Shown: in pieces, positions 29,511 to 40,892 of the stretch
Layout: the number at the start of each line of letters is the position of its first letter
How positions within the stretch are numbered: the first letter of the stretch is position 1
Assembly (NCBI GenBank): GCA_031761405.1
Contig: JASEVX010000006.1
Coordinates: 31,180,117 to 31,244,116, forward strand
Source of the DNA: Serripes groenlandicus
Lineage: Eukaryota; Mollusca; Bivalvia; Cardiida; Cardiidae
Length of the DNA: 64,000 nucleotides
Direction of reading: 5' to 3'
The notes under the pieces: generated by a model
The model's input: only the letters and a program-made list of their open reading frames with translations
Database searches by the model: none
Told to the model about the DNA's origin: nothing
Program-made: the position numbers and the translations under genes

Positions 29511-32500
29511 ACTGGTTATCATCGGATACTATATCAGTTAATGTCACTTATCACACTGGTCATCATCGCATACTATCAGTTCATGTTACTTATCACACTG
29601 GCCATACTTGGATACTACATCAGTTAATGTTACTTATCACATTGGTTATCGTCGGATACTACATCAGTTAATGTCACTTATCACACTGGTCATCGTCGGA
29701 TGCTATATCAGTTAATGTCACTTATCACACTGGTCATCGTCGGATACTATATCAGTTAATGTCACTCATCACTCTGGTCATCGTCGGATACTATATCAGT
29801 TAATGTCGCTTATCACACTGTTCATCATCGGATACTATATCAGTTGATGTCACTAATCACACTGGTCATCGTCGGATACTATATCAGTTAATGTTACTTA
29901 TAACACTGGTCATCATCGGATACTATATCAGTTAATGTTACTCATCACACTGGTCATCATCGGATACTATATCAGTTAATGTCACTCATCACACTGGTCA
30001 TCGTCGGATACTATATCAGTTAATGTCACTCATCACACTGGTCATCGTCGGATACTATATCAGTTAATGTTACTTATAACACTGGTCATCGTCGGATACT
30101 ATATCAGTTAATGTTACTTATAACACTGGTCATCATCGGATACTATATCAGTTAATGTTACTCATCACACTGGTCATCATCGGATACTATATCAGTTAAT
30201 TTCGCTTATCACACTGGTCATCATCGGATACTATATCAGTTAATGTCACTCATCACACTGGTCATCGTCGGATACTATATCAGTTAATGTCACTCATCAC
30301 ACTGGTCATCGTCGGATACTATATCAGTTAATGTTACTCATCACACTGGTCATCATCGGATACTATATCAGTTAATGTCACTCATCACACTGTTCATCAT
30401 CGGATACTATATCAGTTAATGTTACTTATCACACTGGTCATCATCGGATACTACATCAGTTAATGTCACTTATCACACTGGTCATCGTCGGATGCTATAT
30501 CAGTTAATGTCACTCAGCACACTGGTTATCATCGGATACTATATCAGTTAATGTTACTTATAACACTGGTCATCATCGGATACTACATGAGTTAATGTCA
30601 CTCATCACACTGGTCATCGTCGGATACTATATCAGTTAATGTCACTCATCACACTGGTCATCATCGGATACTATATCAGTTAATGTTACTTATCACACTG
30701 GTCATCATCGGATACTACATCAGTTAATGTCACTTATCACACTGGTCATCGTCGGATGCTATATCAGTTAATGTCACTCAGCACACTGGTTATCGTCGGA
30801 TACTATATCAGTTAATGTTACTTATAACACTGGTCATCATCGGATACTACATCAGTTAATGTCACTCATCACACTGGTCATCGTCGGATACTATATCAGT
30901 TAATGTCACTCAGCACACTGGTTATCGTCGGATACTACATCAGTTAATGTTACTTATCACACTGACCATGCTTGGATACTACATCAGTTAATGTCACTCA
31001 TCACACTGATCATCGTCGGATGCTATATCAGTTAATGTCACTCATCACACTGGTCATCATCGGATACTATATCAGTTAATTTCGCTTATCACACTGGTCA
31101 TCGTTGGATACTATATCAGTTAATGTCACTCATCACACTGGTCATCGTCGGATACTATATCAGTTAATGTCACTCATCACACTGGTCTTCATCGGATACT
31201 ACATCAGTTAATGTCACTTATCACACTGGTCATCGTCGGATGCTATATCAGTTAATGTCACTCATCACACTGGTCATCGTCGGATGCTATATCAGTTAAT
31301 GTCACTCATCACACTGGTCATCGTCGGATACTATATCAGTTAATGTCACTCATCACACTGGTCATCATCGGATACTATATCAGTTAATGTCACTCATCAC
31401 ACTGGTCATCGTCGGATACTATATCAGTTAATGTCACTCAGCACACTGGTTATCGTCGGATACTACATCAGTTAATGTTACTTATCACACTGACCATGCT
31501 TGGATACTACATCAGTTAATGTTACTCATCACACTGATCATCGTCGGATGCTATATCAGTTAATGTCACTCATCACACTGGTCATCATCGGATACTATAT
31601 CAGTTAATTTCGCTTATCACACTGGTCATCGTTGGATACTATATCAGTTAATGTCACTCATCACACTGGTCATCGTCGGATACTATATCAGTTAATGTTA
31701 CTCATCACACTGGTCATCGTCGGATACTATATCAGTTAATGTTACTCATCACACTGGTCATCGTCGGATACTATATCAGTTAATGTTACTCATCACACTG
31801 GTCATCGTCGAATACTATATCAGTTAATGTCACTTATAACACTGGTCATCGTCGGATGCTATATCAGTTAATGTCACTCATCACACTGGTCATCATCGGA
31901 TACTATATCAGTTATTGTTACTCATCACACTGGTCATCGTCGGATGCTATATCAGTTAATGTCACTCATCACACTGGTCATCATCGGATACTATATCAGT
32001 TAATGTCACTCAGCACACTGGTTATCGTCGGATACTATATCAGTTAATGTCACTCATCACACTGGTCATCGTCGGATACTATATCAGTTAATGTTACTCA
32101 TCACACTGGTCATCGTCGGATACTATATCAGTTAATGTTACTCATCACACTGATCATCGTCGGATACTATATCAGTTAATGTTACTTATAACACTGGTCA
32201 TCGTCGGATACTATATCAGTTAATGTCACTCATCACACTGGTCATCGTCGGATACTATATCAGTTAATGTCACTCATCACACTGGTCATCGTCGGATACT
32301 ATATCAGTTAATGTTACTTATCACACTGGTCATCGTCGGATACTATATATATCAGTTAATGTTACTCATCACATTGGTCATCGTCGGATACTATATATAT
32401 CAGTTAATGTTACTCATCACATTGGTCATTGTCGGATACTATATATATCAGTTAATGTCACTCATCACACTGGTCATCGTCGGATACTATATCAGTTAAT

Positions 32501-33356
32501 GTTACTTATCATACTGGTCATCGTCGGATACTATATCAGTTAATGTCACTTATCACACTGGTCATCGTCGGCTACTATATCAGTTAATGTCACTCATCAC
32601 ACTGGCCATCGTCGGATACTATATCAGTTAATGTCACTCATCACACTGGTCATCGTCGGATACTATATCAGTTAATGTTACTTATCACACTGGTCATCGT
32701 CGGATACTATATCAGTTAATGTTACTTATCACACTGGTCATCGTCGGATACTATATCAGTTAATGTTACTCATCACACTGGTCATCGTCGGATACTATAT
32801 CTGTTAATGTCGATTATCACACTGGTCATCGTCGGATACTATATCAGTTAATGTTACTTATCACACTGGTCATCGTCGGATACTATATCAGTTAATGTTA
32901 CTCATCACACTGGTCATCGTCGGATACTATATCTGTTAATGTCGATTATCACACTGGTCATCGTCGGATACTATATATATCAGTTAATGTTACTCATCAC
33001 ACTGGTCATCGTCGGATAATATATATCAGTTAATGTTACTCATCACATTGGTCATCGTCGGATACTATATATATCAGTTAATGTTACTCATCACACTGGT
33101 CATCGTCGGATAATATATATCAGTTAATGTTACTCATCACACTGGTCATCATCGGACACTATATCAGTTAATGTCACTCATCACACTGGTCATCGTCGGA
33201 TACTATATATATATCAGTTAATGTTACTCATCACACTGGTCATCGTCGGATACTATATATATCAGTTAATGTCACTCATCACACTGGTCATCGTCGGATA
33301 CTATATCAGTTAATGTCACTCATCACACTGGTCATCGTCGGATATTATATCAAGTA
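29505..33356. repeat. 44-bp satellite, about 87 copies
   Basis: Unit CACTCATCACACTGGTCATC, GTCGGATACTATATCAGTTA, ATGT. Sub-variants: ATCATCGG versus ATCGTCGG, TTACTTATAAC, and from about 32340 onward units with an extra TATA (TATATATATCAG). Higher-order runs of several units are repeated. Long hydrophobic frames in it are by-products. Confidence 0.97.
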
Positions 33357-34130
33357 ACGTCACATTATGTGAGATGGAAGCAATTCATTTTCCATAGGCG
33401 ACTTTTTTAGAGTTTTCGGCTATGACTCTTTCCCAACAATCCAAATAAACCAGAAACCTATATTCAATAAACGTTCGATTTTTACTACCAAAAAAGCACA
33501 CACAACTCACACATTGACTTTCTCTTCTTTTTTTTTAGCAATGACCTGAAATCAAAGGTCACCCTTATCCCGCAGTCAATTTTACTTTCAAGTTCGGAAG
33601 GACATGTAATTGTTTTGAATGTCAATATAGCTAAAATGAGGGTAATCAGCCAGAGGGTATTAAACTTATTTAAAAAGCTCTTTCAACTTTCAACACAATT
33701 ATAATAATGTGCAATAGGAGACCACTTCAGTCTTATCAAATTATCTGAAATCCCTGGACAAAATTGTCTGAATTACTTCCGTTAGACACACACTCGTTCA
33801 ACCATTAGCGTGAAACTGGCATATTATATTCACTATGTGTCTCGCGCTCGAATCGATAACACACAAGAAAACGTTATTCCAAACTTAGATTTGTGTAATG
33901 AGTGGTATAGGTTAATACGTGCTGTTTGGACTTATCTTCCACCCTTATTAAGGAAACGTTGTTTATGATATTATATTCACGGACGGATTCATCGGTGATG
34001 AAGTGGATTTGTAAACAAATTAGTAAGTAACACAGTAACATGTTACATGTTCGTTTATTCGTCGTTTTTACGCGAAACATTTCTAACCATGACAGTTTTA
34101 AATTCATTTATGCTAGACACATATAAGAAC
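33357..34130. other. No gene recognised
   Basis: Unique-looking AT-rich sequence after the satellite. A 77-codon open frame on the - strand (33874-34107) has no start context, homology or splice support that I can see. Confidence 0.4.
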
Positions 34131-34800
34131 TTCTAACAATATATATAGCAAACCGCATACACAGAATGTCCGTAGATCTAACAATCTATCAATTAAGTAT
34201 TTATAAACCCTTATCTATTCACGCATCGCTACTTAAACAAGTCAGTGAAAAAAGTCATGTTACATGTTTGGGTTTTTTCCTCGTTTCATACAGAACCTTT
34301 ATAACCATGACCGTTTGTTAGGAATAATAAGAACTTCTAACAATGTACAGCAAACCACATACACATAATAATGTCCGTAGATCTATACAATATATATCAA
34401 ATCAAGTATTTATAGACCCTTATCTATTCACGCATCGCCACTTAATTAACCCTTCCCCTCATATAGACGCTTTCTGACGCCTCTGCAGCAGACAGCTTTT
34501 TGAAAACATAGCGACAAAAGAAGAAATTGCACAAAACGTGCAATTTCTCCTTTTGCCACAATGTTTTCCACTTTTTGTCATAGGTTATCCATTCAATTAT
34601 GAAGATTTTCTATGTTTTGCCAAAATACGTTCAAAGTCGTCTGCTGCAGAATTGTCGTATGAGGGAAAGGGTTAAACAAGTAAGTAACACAATGGCATGT
34701 TACATGTTCGTTTTTTCCTCGTTTCATACAGAACCTTTATAACCATGACCGTTTTAAATTCATTTATGATAGATACATACAAGAGAAAGTTGATGCAACG
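34131..34800. repeat. Tandem/dispersed duplication, ~210-230 bp, 2-3 copies
   Basis: AGAACTTCTAACAAT, CAAACC(A/G)CATACACA, GTCCGTAGATCTA, CCCTTATCTATTCACGCATC and TTCCTCGTTTCATACAGAAC recur at 34128-34330, 34329-34445 plus 34676-34790, and at 36463-36570. Confidence 0.7.
34446..34675 (+). mobile_element. piggyBac-type MITE with an empty-site paralogue nearby
   Basis: TTAACCCTTCCCCTCATATA ... ATGAGGGAAAGGGTTAA, 230 bp. The duplicated sequence at about 34225-34245 has the same flanks (CGCATCGCTACTTAAACAAG) without the insertion. Confidence 0.9.
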
Positions 34801-35717
34801 CATCAATGTCGCCGGAAATGCATACTGCAGTTATGCATAACACTAACATTACAGTAGTTGAATAAACAGTTATCAACTGAGGGGCATATTGGAACATCAG
34901 GGGCGGGGTCAACTGAAAATGTATCATAACTTGCATTGTTTTGTCAACGAAGTGAATGATAATTGAAGCCTTTCATTGTTTATGATCAATCTCCATTCCA
35001 AAGTAGGTTGACCATACACACAGCCAACTAATTATTGATCATACACAGTGAAATGAGTAATCTTGACAATCATTAGTCTTAATATATATATATACAGTGC
35101 TTTCATTAAGGAATAATTATAAGATTTGTGAATTCCACATACACTTTTCAAGATGTTTGTCAGAATATTTAAATTTTATCATTTATCAATAAAACCACAA
35201 AACAGACAATTTAAGATTTGCATGCAATAGCACGTCATTTTATGTTTCCCCTATTAAAGTCAACATTGGACAACTTTGCAGCAATTTACTTTTAAAACAA
35301 TGAGATTAGGGTTAAATCGCTGAAGACATGAGTTTTCTCTTTTTCTCAAAATGATATTAGCTTGGCATCCTAATTATATCATACCTTAACAAATGATGAA
35401 ATGTAGTCCAATATTTATAAATAAGACCACCTTCGAAATACAATATCAGCTAAACAGTTAAATCTGATTGAAAATGCCTTTAGGGAATTTAATGACACAT
35501 TTAAAATTGTCAAGGACGAAATAATTTTGTACGAAAGACCCGATTCGTGACCTACATTCTTCTTCGCAGAGGTGTCGTTCTTGAAACTCTCTTTATAGGC
35601 AGAGAGTGTTCGTTCAAAGTCATTTTTCTATTGAAACCAGTTTTATCTCGGTTTGTTCTTTTCTTCATTTGTTTCGAACCAAATAAACATTTTAAATCAC
35701 CTATGATTTACTATTTG

Positions 35718-36262
35718 TAAGTGAGTGTAAAGAGCGGCTCTCTGCAAAGGAGATTGATCTACGCAGTTGGTATGTAAACCAAATTAGACTGTGCGACGTA
35801 AAGGTTTGTAGTTATCGCCTTTGGTTACATGTAGTATATAGTGTAAAATAAAGTATTTCAGTCTAGCTAATAGGGACTGTTTTGTCTTCGTAAATAAAAC
35901 AAAAAAACATAAATGCGAGTCAAAATAAAGAAATAAGTGAGTGTAAAGAGCGGCTCTCTGCAAAGGAGATTGATCTACGCAGTTGGTATTCGCGAGTCAC
36001 GCGATCAACAGTTTTAGCTTAGAAACAGTTCATATTTTAGATATACATCGATAAACATTATAAAATGAATTCCTCACAAATCAAGACATCTCTTTGAACA
36101 TGAAAATAACATTCAGTAAGTTAAGATTGCTATTTTAAAGGAGAATTCGACGTGATTTTTACTTGATATTGACACATAACAGTCTGCTTGCTGCAAGTCT
36201 CATGGGGACGGTTTTGTCTTCGTAAATAAAACCCCAAAAAAGAGATGCGAGTCAAAATAAAG
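35718..36262. repeat. Interleaved direct duplications
   Basis: AGTGAGTGTAAAGAGCGGCT and CTCTGCAAAGGAGATTGATC with CTACGCAGTTGGTAT at 35720-35773 and 35937-35989; a second pair (TTTTGTCTTCGTAAATAAAA ... GCGAGTCAAAATAAAGAAA) at about 35880-35935 and 36211-36266. Confidence 0.7.
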
Positions 36263-36311
36263 AAACTACTAATACTTAAAACATCGGAATATTTATTTAA
36301 TTTTAGATGTG

Positions 36312-36465
36312 TCATAACTTAGTGTTTTTAAACAAACGCAATTGTAATATGTTCAAGACATTTAAATTTGTTTTTTTCTAATAATAACTCCTCCTCCCAT
36401 GTGATTTCCGAAAACCTATTAAAAATAGAAGTCGCGGGCTTCTGCCCGGCGACTAATAAGAACTT
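36312..36465 (+). repeat. Dispersed repeat (also at 3378-3533)
   Basis: AACTTAGTGTTTTTAAACAA, ACGCAATTGTAATAT, AGTCGCGGGCTTCTGCCCGG, CGACTAATAA; the GC-rich end makes a short hairpin (CGGGC...GCCCG). Confidence 0.55.
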
Positions 36466-36562
36466 CTAACAATGTACAGCAAACCACATACACATAATGT
36501 CCGTGGATCTATACAATATATCAAATCAAGTACTTATAGACCCTTATCTATTCACGTATCGC

Positions 36563-37848
36563 CACTTGACCCTTCACCACATACAATACATCTACAGCAG
36601 ACGACTTAGCCCTTCCCCACATACAATACATCTACAGCAGACGACTTAGCCCTTCCCCACATACAATAAACCTACAGCAGACGACTTAATCCCTTTCCCA
36701 CATACAATAAATCTACAGCAGACGACTTAGCCCTTCCACACATACAATAAATCTACAGCAGACCATTTAGCCCTTCCCCACATACAATAAATCTACAGCA
36801 GACCACTTAGCCCTTCCCCACATACAATAAATCTACAGCAGACCACTTAGCCCTTCCCCACATACAATAAATCTACAGCAGACGACTTAGCCCTTCCCCA
36901 CATACAATAAATCTACAGCAGACGACTTAGCCCTTCCCCACATACAATAAACCTACAGCAGACGACTTAATCCCTTTCCCACATACAATAAATATACAGC
37001 AGACGACTTAGCCCTTCCACACATACACTAAATCTACAGCAGACCATTTAGCCCTTCCCCACATACAATAAATCTACAGCAGACCACTTAGCCCTTCCCC
37101 ACATACAATAAATCTACAGCAGACCACTTAGCCCTTCCCCACATACAATACATCTACAGCAGACGACTTAGCCCTTCCCCACATACAATAAATCTACAGC
37201 AGACCACTTAGCCCTTCTCCACATACAATACATCTACAGCAGACCACTTAGCCCTTCCCCACATACAATAAATCTACAGCAGACCACTTAGCCCTTCCCC
37301 ACATACAATACATCTACAGCAGACCACTTAGCCCTTCCCCACATACAATAAATCTACAGCAGACGACTTAGCCCTTCCCCACATACAATACATATACAGC
37401 AGACGACTTAGCCCTTCCCCACATACAATACATATACAGCAGACGACTTAGCCCTTCCCCACATACAATAAATCTACAGCAGACCACTTAGCCCTTCCCC
37501 ACATACAATACATATACAGCAGACGACTTAGCCCTTCCCCACATACAATACATATACAGCAGACGACTTAGCACTTCCCCACATACAATACATATACAGC
37601 AGACGACTTAGCCCTTCCCCACATACAATACATCTACAGCAGACCACTTAGCCCTTCCCCACATACAATACATATACAGCAGACGACTTAGCCCTTCCCC
37701 ACATACAATACATATACAGCAGACGACTTAGCCCTTCCCCACATACAATACATATACAGCAGACGACTTAGCCCTTCCCCACATACAATAAATCTACAGC
37801 AGACCACTTAGCCCTTCCCCACATACAATACATATACAGCAGACGACT
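36563..37848. repeat. 40-bp satellite derived from the MITE end, about 32 copies
   Basis: Unit AGCCCTTCCCCACATACAAT, AAATCTACAGCAGACCACTT. It is the first ~40 bp of the piggyBac-type MITE (CCCTTTCCCACATACAACAAATCTGCAGCAGACGACTT in other copies). The last unit runs on into the rest of a MITE at 37849-38015. Confidence 0.95.
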
Positions 37849-38018
37849 TTGATAACAATCAAAAACATGGACAACCTCTATAAACGAAAGTGTAATTACT
37901 GAAAAATGTTTTTGGCAAAAGGTGAACTTTCTCGTTATGAGCAATTCCTCCCTTTGTCACAATGTTTTCAAAAGTCGTCTGCTGCAGATGCGTCTACAAG
38001 TGGGAAAGGGGGTTGAAT
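37830..38018 (-). mobile_element. MITE continuing from the 40-bp satellite
   Basis: After the last unit: ACTTTGATAACAATCAAAAA, TCTCGTTATGAGCAATTCCT, AGTCGTCTGCTGCAGATGCG, AAGTGGGAAAGGGGGTTGAA. This is the normal remainder of the family. Confidence 0.85.
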
Positions 38019-38087
38019 TAAACATGTACGTGAACGATTAATTCCACTGTCAACGACATGAAGGTTTATTACGTTAACGTTTAGCTC

Positions 38088-38152
38088 CTTTTCCTTTTCC
38101 ACTCGCACAACCCGTTTTGCGTCAGATGTGTCGTATGTGGGAAAGCGTTATT
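38088..38152 (-). mobile_element. Short MITE remnant
   Basis: CCTTTTCCACTCGCACAACC joined to TGCGTCAGATGTGTCGTATG and TGGGAAAGCGTTA: two ends with almost nothing between. Confidence 0.5.
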
Positions 38153-38417
38153 AGCCGAAGGCGGTTTTCATACAATAACAGTTGGCAGTGTAACAGGTAA
38201 AACTGTTTACCTGTCTTAACACTATTTTTACTTCACAATAATCGTTTAATCAGTGACCGTTGGGTTTAATTAATTTAAACTTAATTATTTACATCGATTG
38301 CGAAACAAGCTTTCAGCTTATATTACTCTAGCTTAATATCTGTTACTCGGAGAATAAACCAGTACTCACGCCGTATGTTTGAAGAAAATCCCCGAAAGGT
38401 AGCAACTCGCTCACTGG

Positions 38418-38486
38418 AATCACGGGATTCGAACCCGGGTCCATGGTACACGAGGCCGACGCTCTACCTCTGCACCATCAAATATA
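38418..38486 (-). repeat. tRNA-like sequence (SINE head or tRNA relic)
   Basis: On the - strand, GATGGTGCAGAGGTAGAGCG (box A-like), GTCGGCCTCGTGTACC and CCCGGGTTCGAATCCCGTG (box B, with T-stem pairs). The acceptor and anticodon stems do not fold cleanly by eye. Confidence 0.5.
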
Positions 38487-38499
38487 GACATGGTTATTT

Positions 38500-38688
38500 C
38501 TTTAGCCCTTTCTATGTAGACGCATTTTGATGATCTGCAGTAGACGATTTTGAACAATTTCTCCATTTGCCACAATGGTTTCAATGCAGTACTTATACTT
38601 TCACTGCTATAGATTTTCAATAGTTTTACCTAGATATGTTCAAAGTTGTCGGCTGCAGATTTGTCGTATGTAGGAAATGGTTTTAAAC
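38500..38688 (+). mobile_element. MITE copy
   Basis: TTTAGCCCTTTCTATGTAGA, CTGCAGTAGACGATTTTG, TTGTCGGCTGCAGATTTGTC, GTAGGAAATGG; shortened core. Confidence 0.6.
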
Positions 38689-38774
38689 CCTTCCCTTTCC
38701 TGTACGACAAATTTGCGACAAATGCTTTTGAAAACAGAGAGGCAGAAATAAGAGGATTACATCAAATACAATTC

Positions 38775-38830
38775 TGAATATAGACTGGAACCAACCCATT
38801 GAATTAAATGCCTCAGAGATTCCAGTCTAT
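38775..38830. repeat. Small inverted repeat
   Basis: ATAGACTGGAA and TTCCAGTCTAT form 11-bp perfect arms about 28 bp apart. Confidence 0.6.
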
Positions 38831-39084
38831 TCTAAAACTGCATTATACATACTTTCTTGTTGTGAACACTTATCTACATGCCTTTCTACAACGTCCAATA
38901 GCATTACGATATACTGAGAAATTCCCGGTCAGTATGTGCGGACGCAAATATTAAATAGTTTGGTAAATTTGAGTTTAAAGCTATTTCAACCCTATCTCAG
39001 TTACATCACTGTCGCGAGTTCAACTACCACGTGTTTGTTGTACGTACTGTACACAGGAATCTCTTAAATTGTAAAAAGCAGGTG

Positions 39085-39400
39085 CGTAGCTCCCTTTAGG
39101 CACTGTAGGCACGTGCCTACACATTTTTTCTCGAAATGCCCAAAAATGCAGCTGCGGCGATAGACATCTGCGTAATGTATCGACCAGATCAACCTGCGCA
39201 GTCCGCGCAGTCTGATCCGGCCGACACATTCCGTCTTAGGGGATAGATGTATAGAGTAGTGATTCCTGAAACAGAAATCCACAGGAGAAAAGTGTCTATC
39301 CGTGTGGCATGCTTAGGCTGATCCGGGTCGATACTTTACGCAGAGTCCACAATGTTGATTTTCTAACGAGACGGCCTACACATTTATAATTGCAAAGCTA
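39085..39400 (-). repeat. Dispersed repeat, inverted relative to 29318-29510
   Basis: GGCCGACACATTCCGTCTTA, ATAGAGTAGTGATTCCTGAA, ATACTTTACGCAGAGTCCAC are the reverse complement of that region. The ends GTGCGTAGCTCCCTTTAGGC and GCAAAGCTACGCCCCTGAA suggest an element of about 315 bp. Confidence 0.6.
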
Positions 39401-39464
39401 CGCCCCTGAAAAGAAAAGAATCCAATTGATGAATGCACGTCTGGTGTCTATATTTCTGACGACC

Positions 39465-39636
39465 ATTCATATTGTACGGAATACCATTAGGGCCATCACA
39501 GGCCATCGCCTGTGAATGTGTTGATCTGAAACGCGATACTCGACAGTATTCATATTATACGGAATACCGTTAGGGCCATCACAGGCCATCGCCTGTGAAT
39601 GTGTTGATCTGAAACGCGATACTCGACAGTATTAAT
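39465..39636. repeat. 83-bp tandem duplication
   Basis: ATTCATATTGTACGGAATAC ... CGCGATACTCGACAGT twice (about 39466-39551 and 39549-39634), differing by two or three bases. Confidence 0.85.
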
Positions 39637-39719
39637 ATTGCTCTCTTTCCTTCTAAAAAGAAAAAGATAAAAAGGCCTAATAAATAAAAAATAAAAATCC
39701 CTTTCTTCCCCCCATATCT

Positions 39720-39838
39720 TGGTTATAAACACGTGTTCATGTGACTGTAATTTTATATTGGCAATGTATGTATTTAATGTTATTCCTCATGCTGTACATG
39801 AAAGAAATAAAGATACCGTTCTGTTCTGTTCTGACTAG
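39720..39838 (+). repeat. Possible 3' end of a non-LTR retroelement
   Basis: TGTACATGAAAGAAATAAAG, then ATACCGTTCTGTTCTGTTCT: an AATAAAG followed by a short (GTTCT)n tail, a common LINE/SINE 3' end in molluscs. No reverse transcriptase seen. Confidence 0.4.
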
Positions 39839-40242
39839 ATTGGCACAAGTCACAATTACTTAAATATAAATCGTCGGACAGAAGTGATCACCGTGCTGGG
39901 CCTTGAACTGATGACCCCGACTGTCCTCAGGATTACCTGCTGACCTAATGCGACCCGTCGGTGTCGGTTAATCTCCAGTATTTCACATGAATGACAAAGG
40001 CCAAGGGTAAAAACTTCTATATAATGTTCGCCAAAAAAATGACTGCGCCACATGTTACATAGTGACGGGGTTTGAAATTAATCCTTTCATGGGTGATCTT
40101 TTTTTCTCAAATGGACTTGTCTGCTTTTCATTTGGAAGAGTCCAAGTGTACGAATATCCAGATAGAAATGTTATGTTGAGCACCCCAGACTATAGAGGCT
40201 GGACAGACGGAGCGGATTCCCAGGCTGGCTGGTTTTTGAACT

Positions 40243-40248
40243 GCTGGG
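40243..40248. repeat. Target site duplication, left (GCTGGG)
   Basis: GCTGGG here and at 54936-54941. Six bases is the size made by Polinton/Maverick integrases. Confidence 0.93.
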
Positions 40249-40640
40249 AGTAGTAAGGGAGGGTAGACCGGGTCATTTTGCAAATGACCCGGTCTACCCT
40301 CCTTTGGAGGGTATTTCGTCTCCAAAGGAGGGTAGACCGGGTCATGACCCGGTCTACCCTCCTTTTAAAAGGGATTTAAAGAGTAAAGGTATGAAGGGGA
40401 ACTGGGTCATTTAAATAACTCTGTTATTTTGCGGCTGACCCGGTCTACCCTCCTTTGGAAGGAAATTCGTCTCCAAAGGAGGGTAGACCGGGTCAGCGGG
40501 GAAAAAGGTAAGGGAGGGTAGACCGGGTCAGCCGCAAAAGTTGGACTTAGTCGTTTTTTCAATCTGGAGGGTAGACCGGCCCGGTCTACCCTCCTTCGGA
40601 AGGTAAATCATCTCCTAAGGAGGGGTAGACTGGGGGATGT
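40249..40640 (+). repeat. Left terminal inverted repeat, 392 bp
   Basis: Matches 54604-54935 in reverse complement, with about 60 bp extra near the tip (an additional hairpin between about 40285 and 40365). Composed of the module GGAGGGTAGACCGGGTCA in alternating orientation, forming stacked hairpins with spacer strings TTTGGAGACGAATTTCC-type and CTTAGTCGTTTTTTCAATC. Confidence 0.93.
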
Positions 40641-40685
40641 CCAAGGAGGGTAGACCGACAGGTCGGTCTAGCTGACCAGTGCATT

Positions 40686-40830
40686 CCCCAGTCTACCCCT
40701 CCTTAGGAGATGATTTACCTTCCGAAGGAGGGTAGACCGGGCCGGTCTACCCTCCTTGATAGGATAGACCGTGGACTTAGTCGTTTTTTCAGGCCATTTC
40801 TGATGTTGGACTTAGTCGTTTTTCAATGAC
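40686..40830. repeat. Extra subterminal copies of terminal-repeat modules
   Basis: 40686-40757 is an inverted copy of 40567-40636 (CCCCAGTCTACCCCTCCTTA ... GGGCCGGTCTACCCTCC), giving a large local palindrome at the left end only. GGACTTAGTCGTTTTTTCA recurs at about 40773 and 40806. Confidence 0.85.
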
Positions 40831-40867
40831 AAATTTGAAAAAGTTGAACTTTCTAAGTATGTGGTGT

Positions 40868-40883
40868 GGCCCTAAAAAGGGCC
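40868..40883 (-). promoter_or_regulatory. Histone-type mRNA 3' stem-loop
   Basis: On the - strand GGCCCTTTTTAGGGCC: 6-bp stem, 4-nt loop, 16 nt, exactly the consensus GGYYYU-UHUH-ARRRCC bound by SLBP at the 3' end of replication-dependent histone mRNAs. It starts 9 nt after the stop of the 88-residue gene, is preceded by the A-rich AAAACAAAAC, and followed by ACACCACA and then TTAGAAAGTT, which resembles the purine-rich histone downstream element read by U7 snRNA. Confidence 0.7.
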
Positions 40884-40892
40884 GTTTTGTTT

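Noticed and set aside
29325..32499. Open frames with repeated hydrophobic peptides (LITLVIVGYYI)
   Set aside because: Translation of the 44-bp satellite; no start context, no non-repetitive part.
36563..37848. CRISPR-like look of regular 40-bp repeats
   Set aside because: No unique spacers; contiguous tandem units in a eukaryotic genome.
38418..38486. Functional tRNA gene on the - strand
   Set aside because: Good box B but stems do not pair well by eye and the region is repeat-derived; listed as a tRNA-like relic. A tRNAscan-SE score would decide.
40062..40253. 63-codon frame ending at the Polinton insertion (VQVYEYPDRNVMLSTPDYRG)
   Set aside because: Protein-like, and with the element removed the frame runs on only a few codons; I see no convincing splice sites or family, so it is not called as a host exon hit by the insertion.
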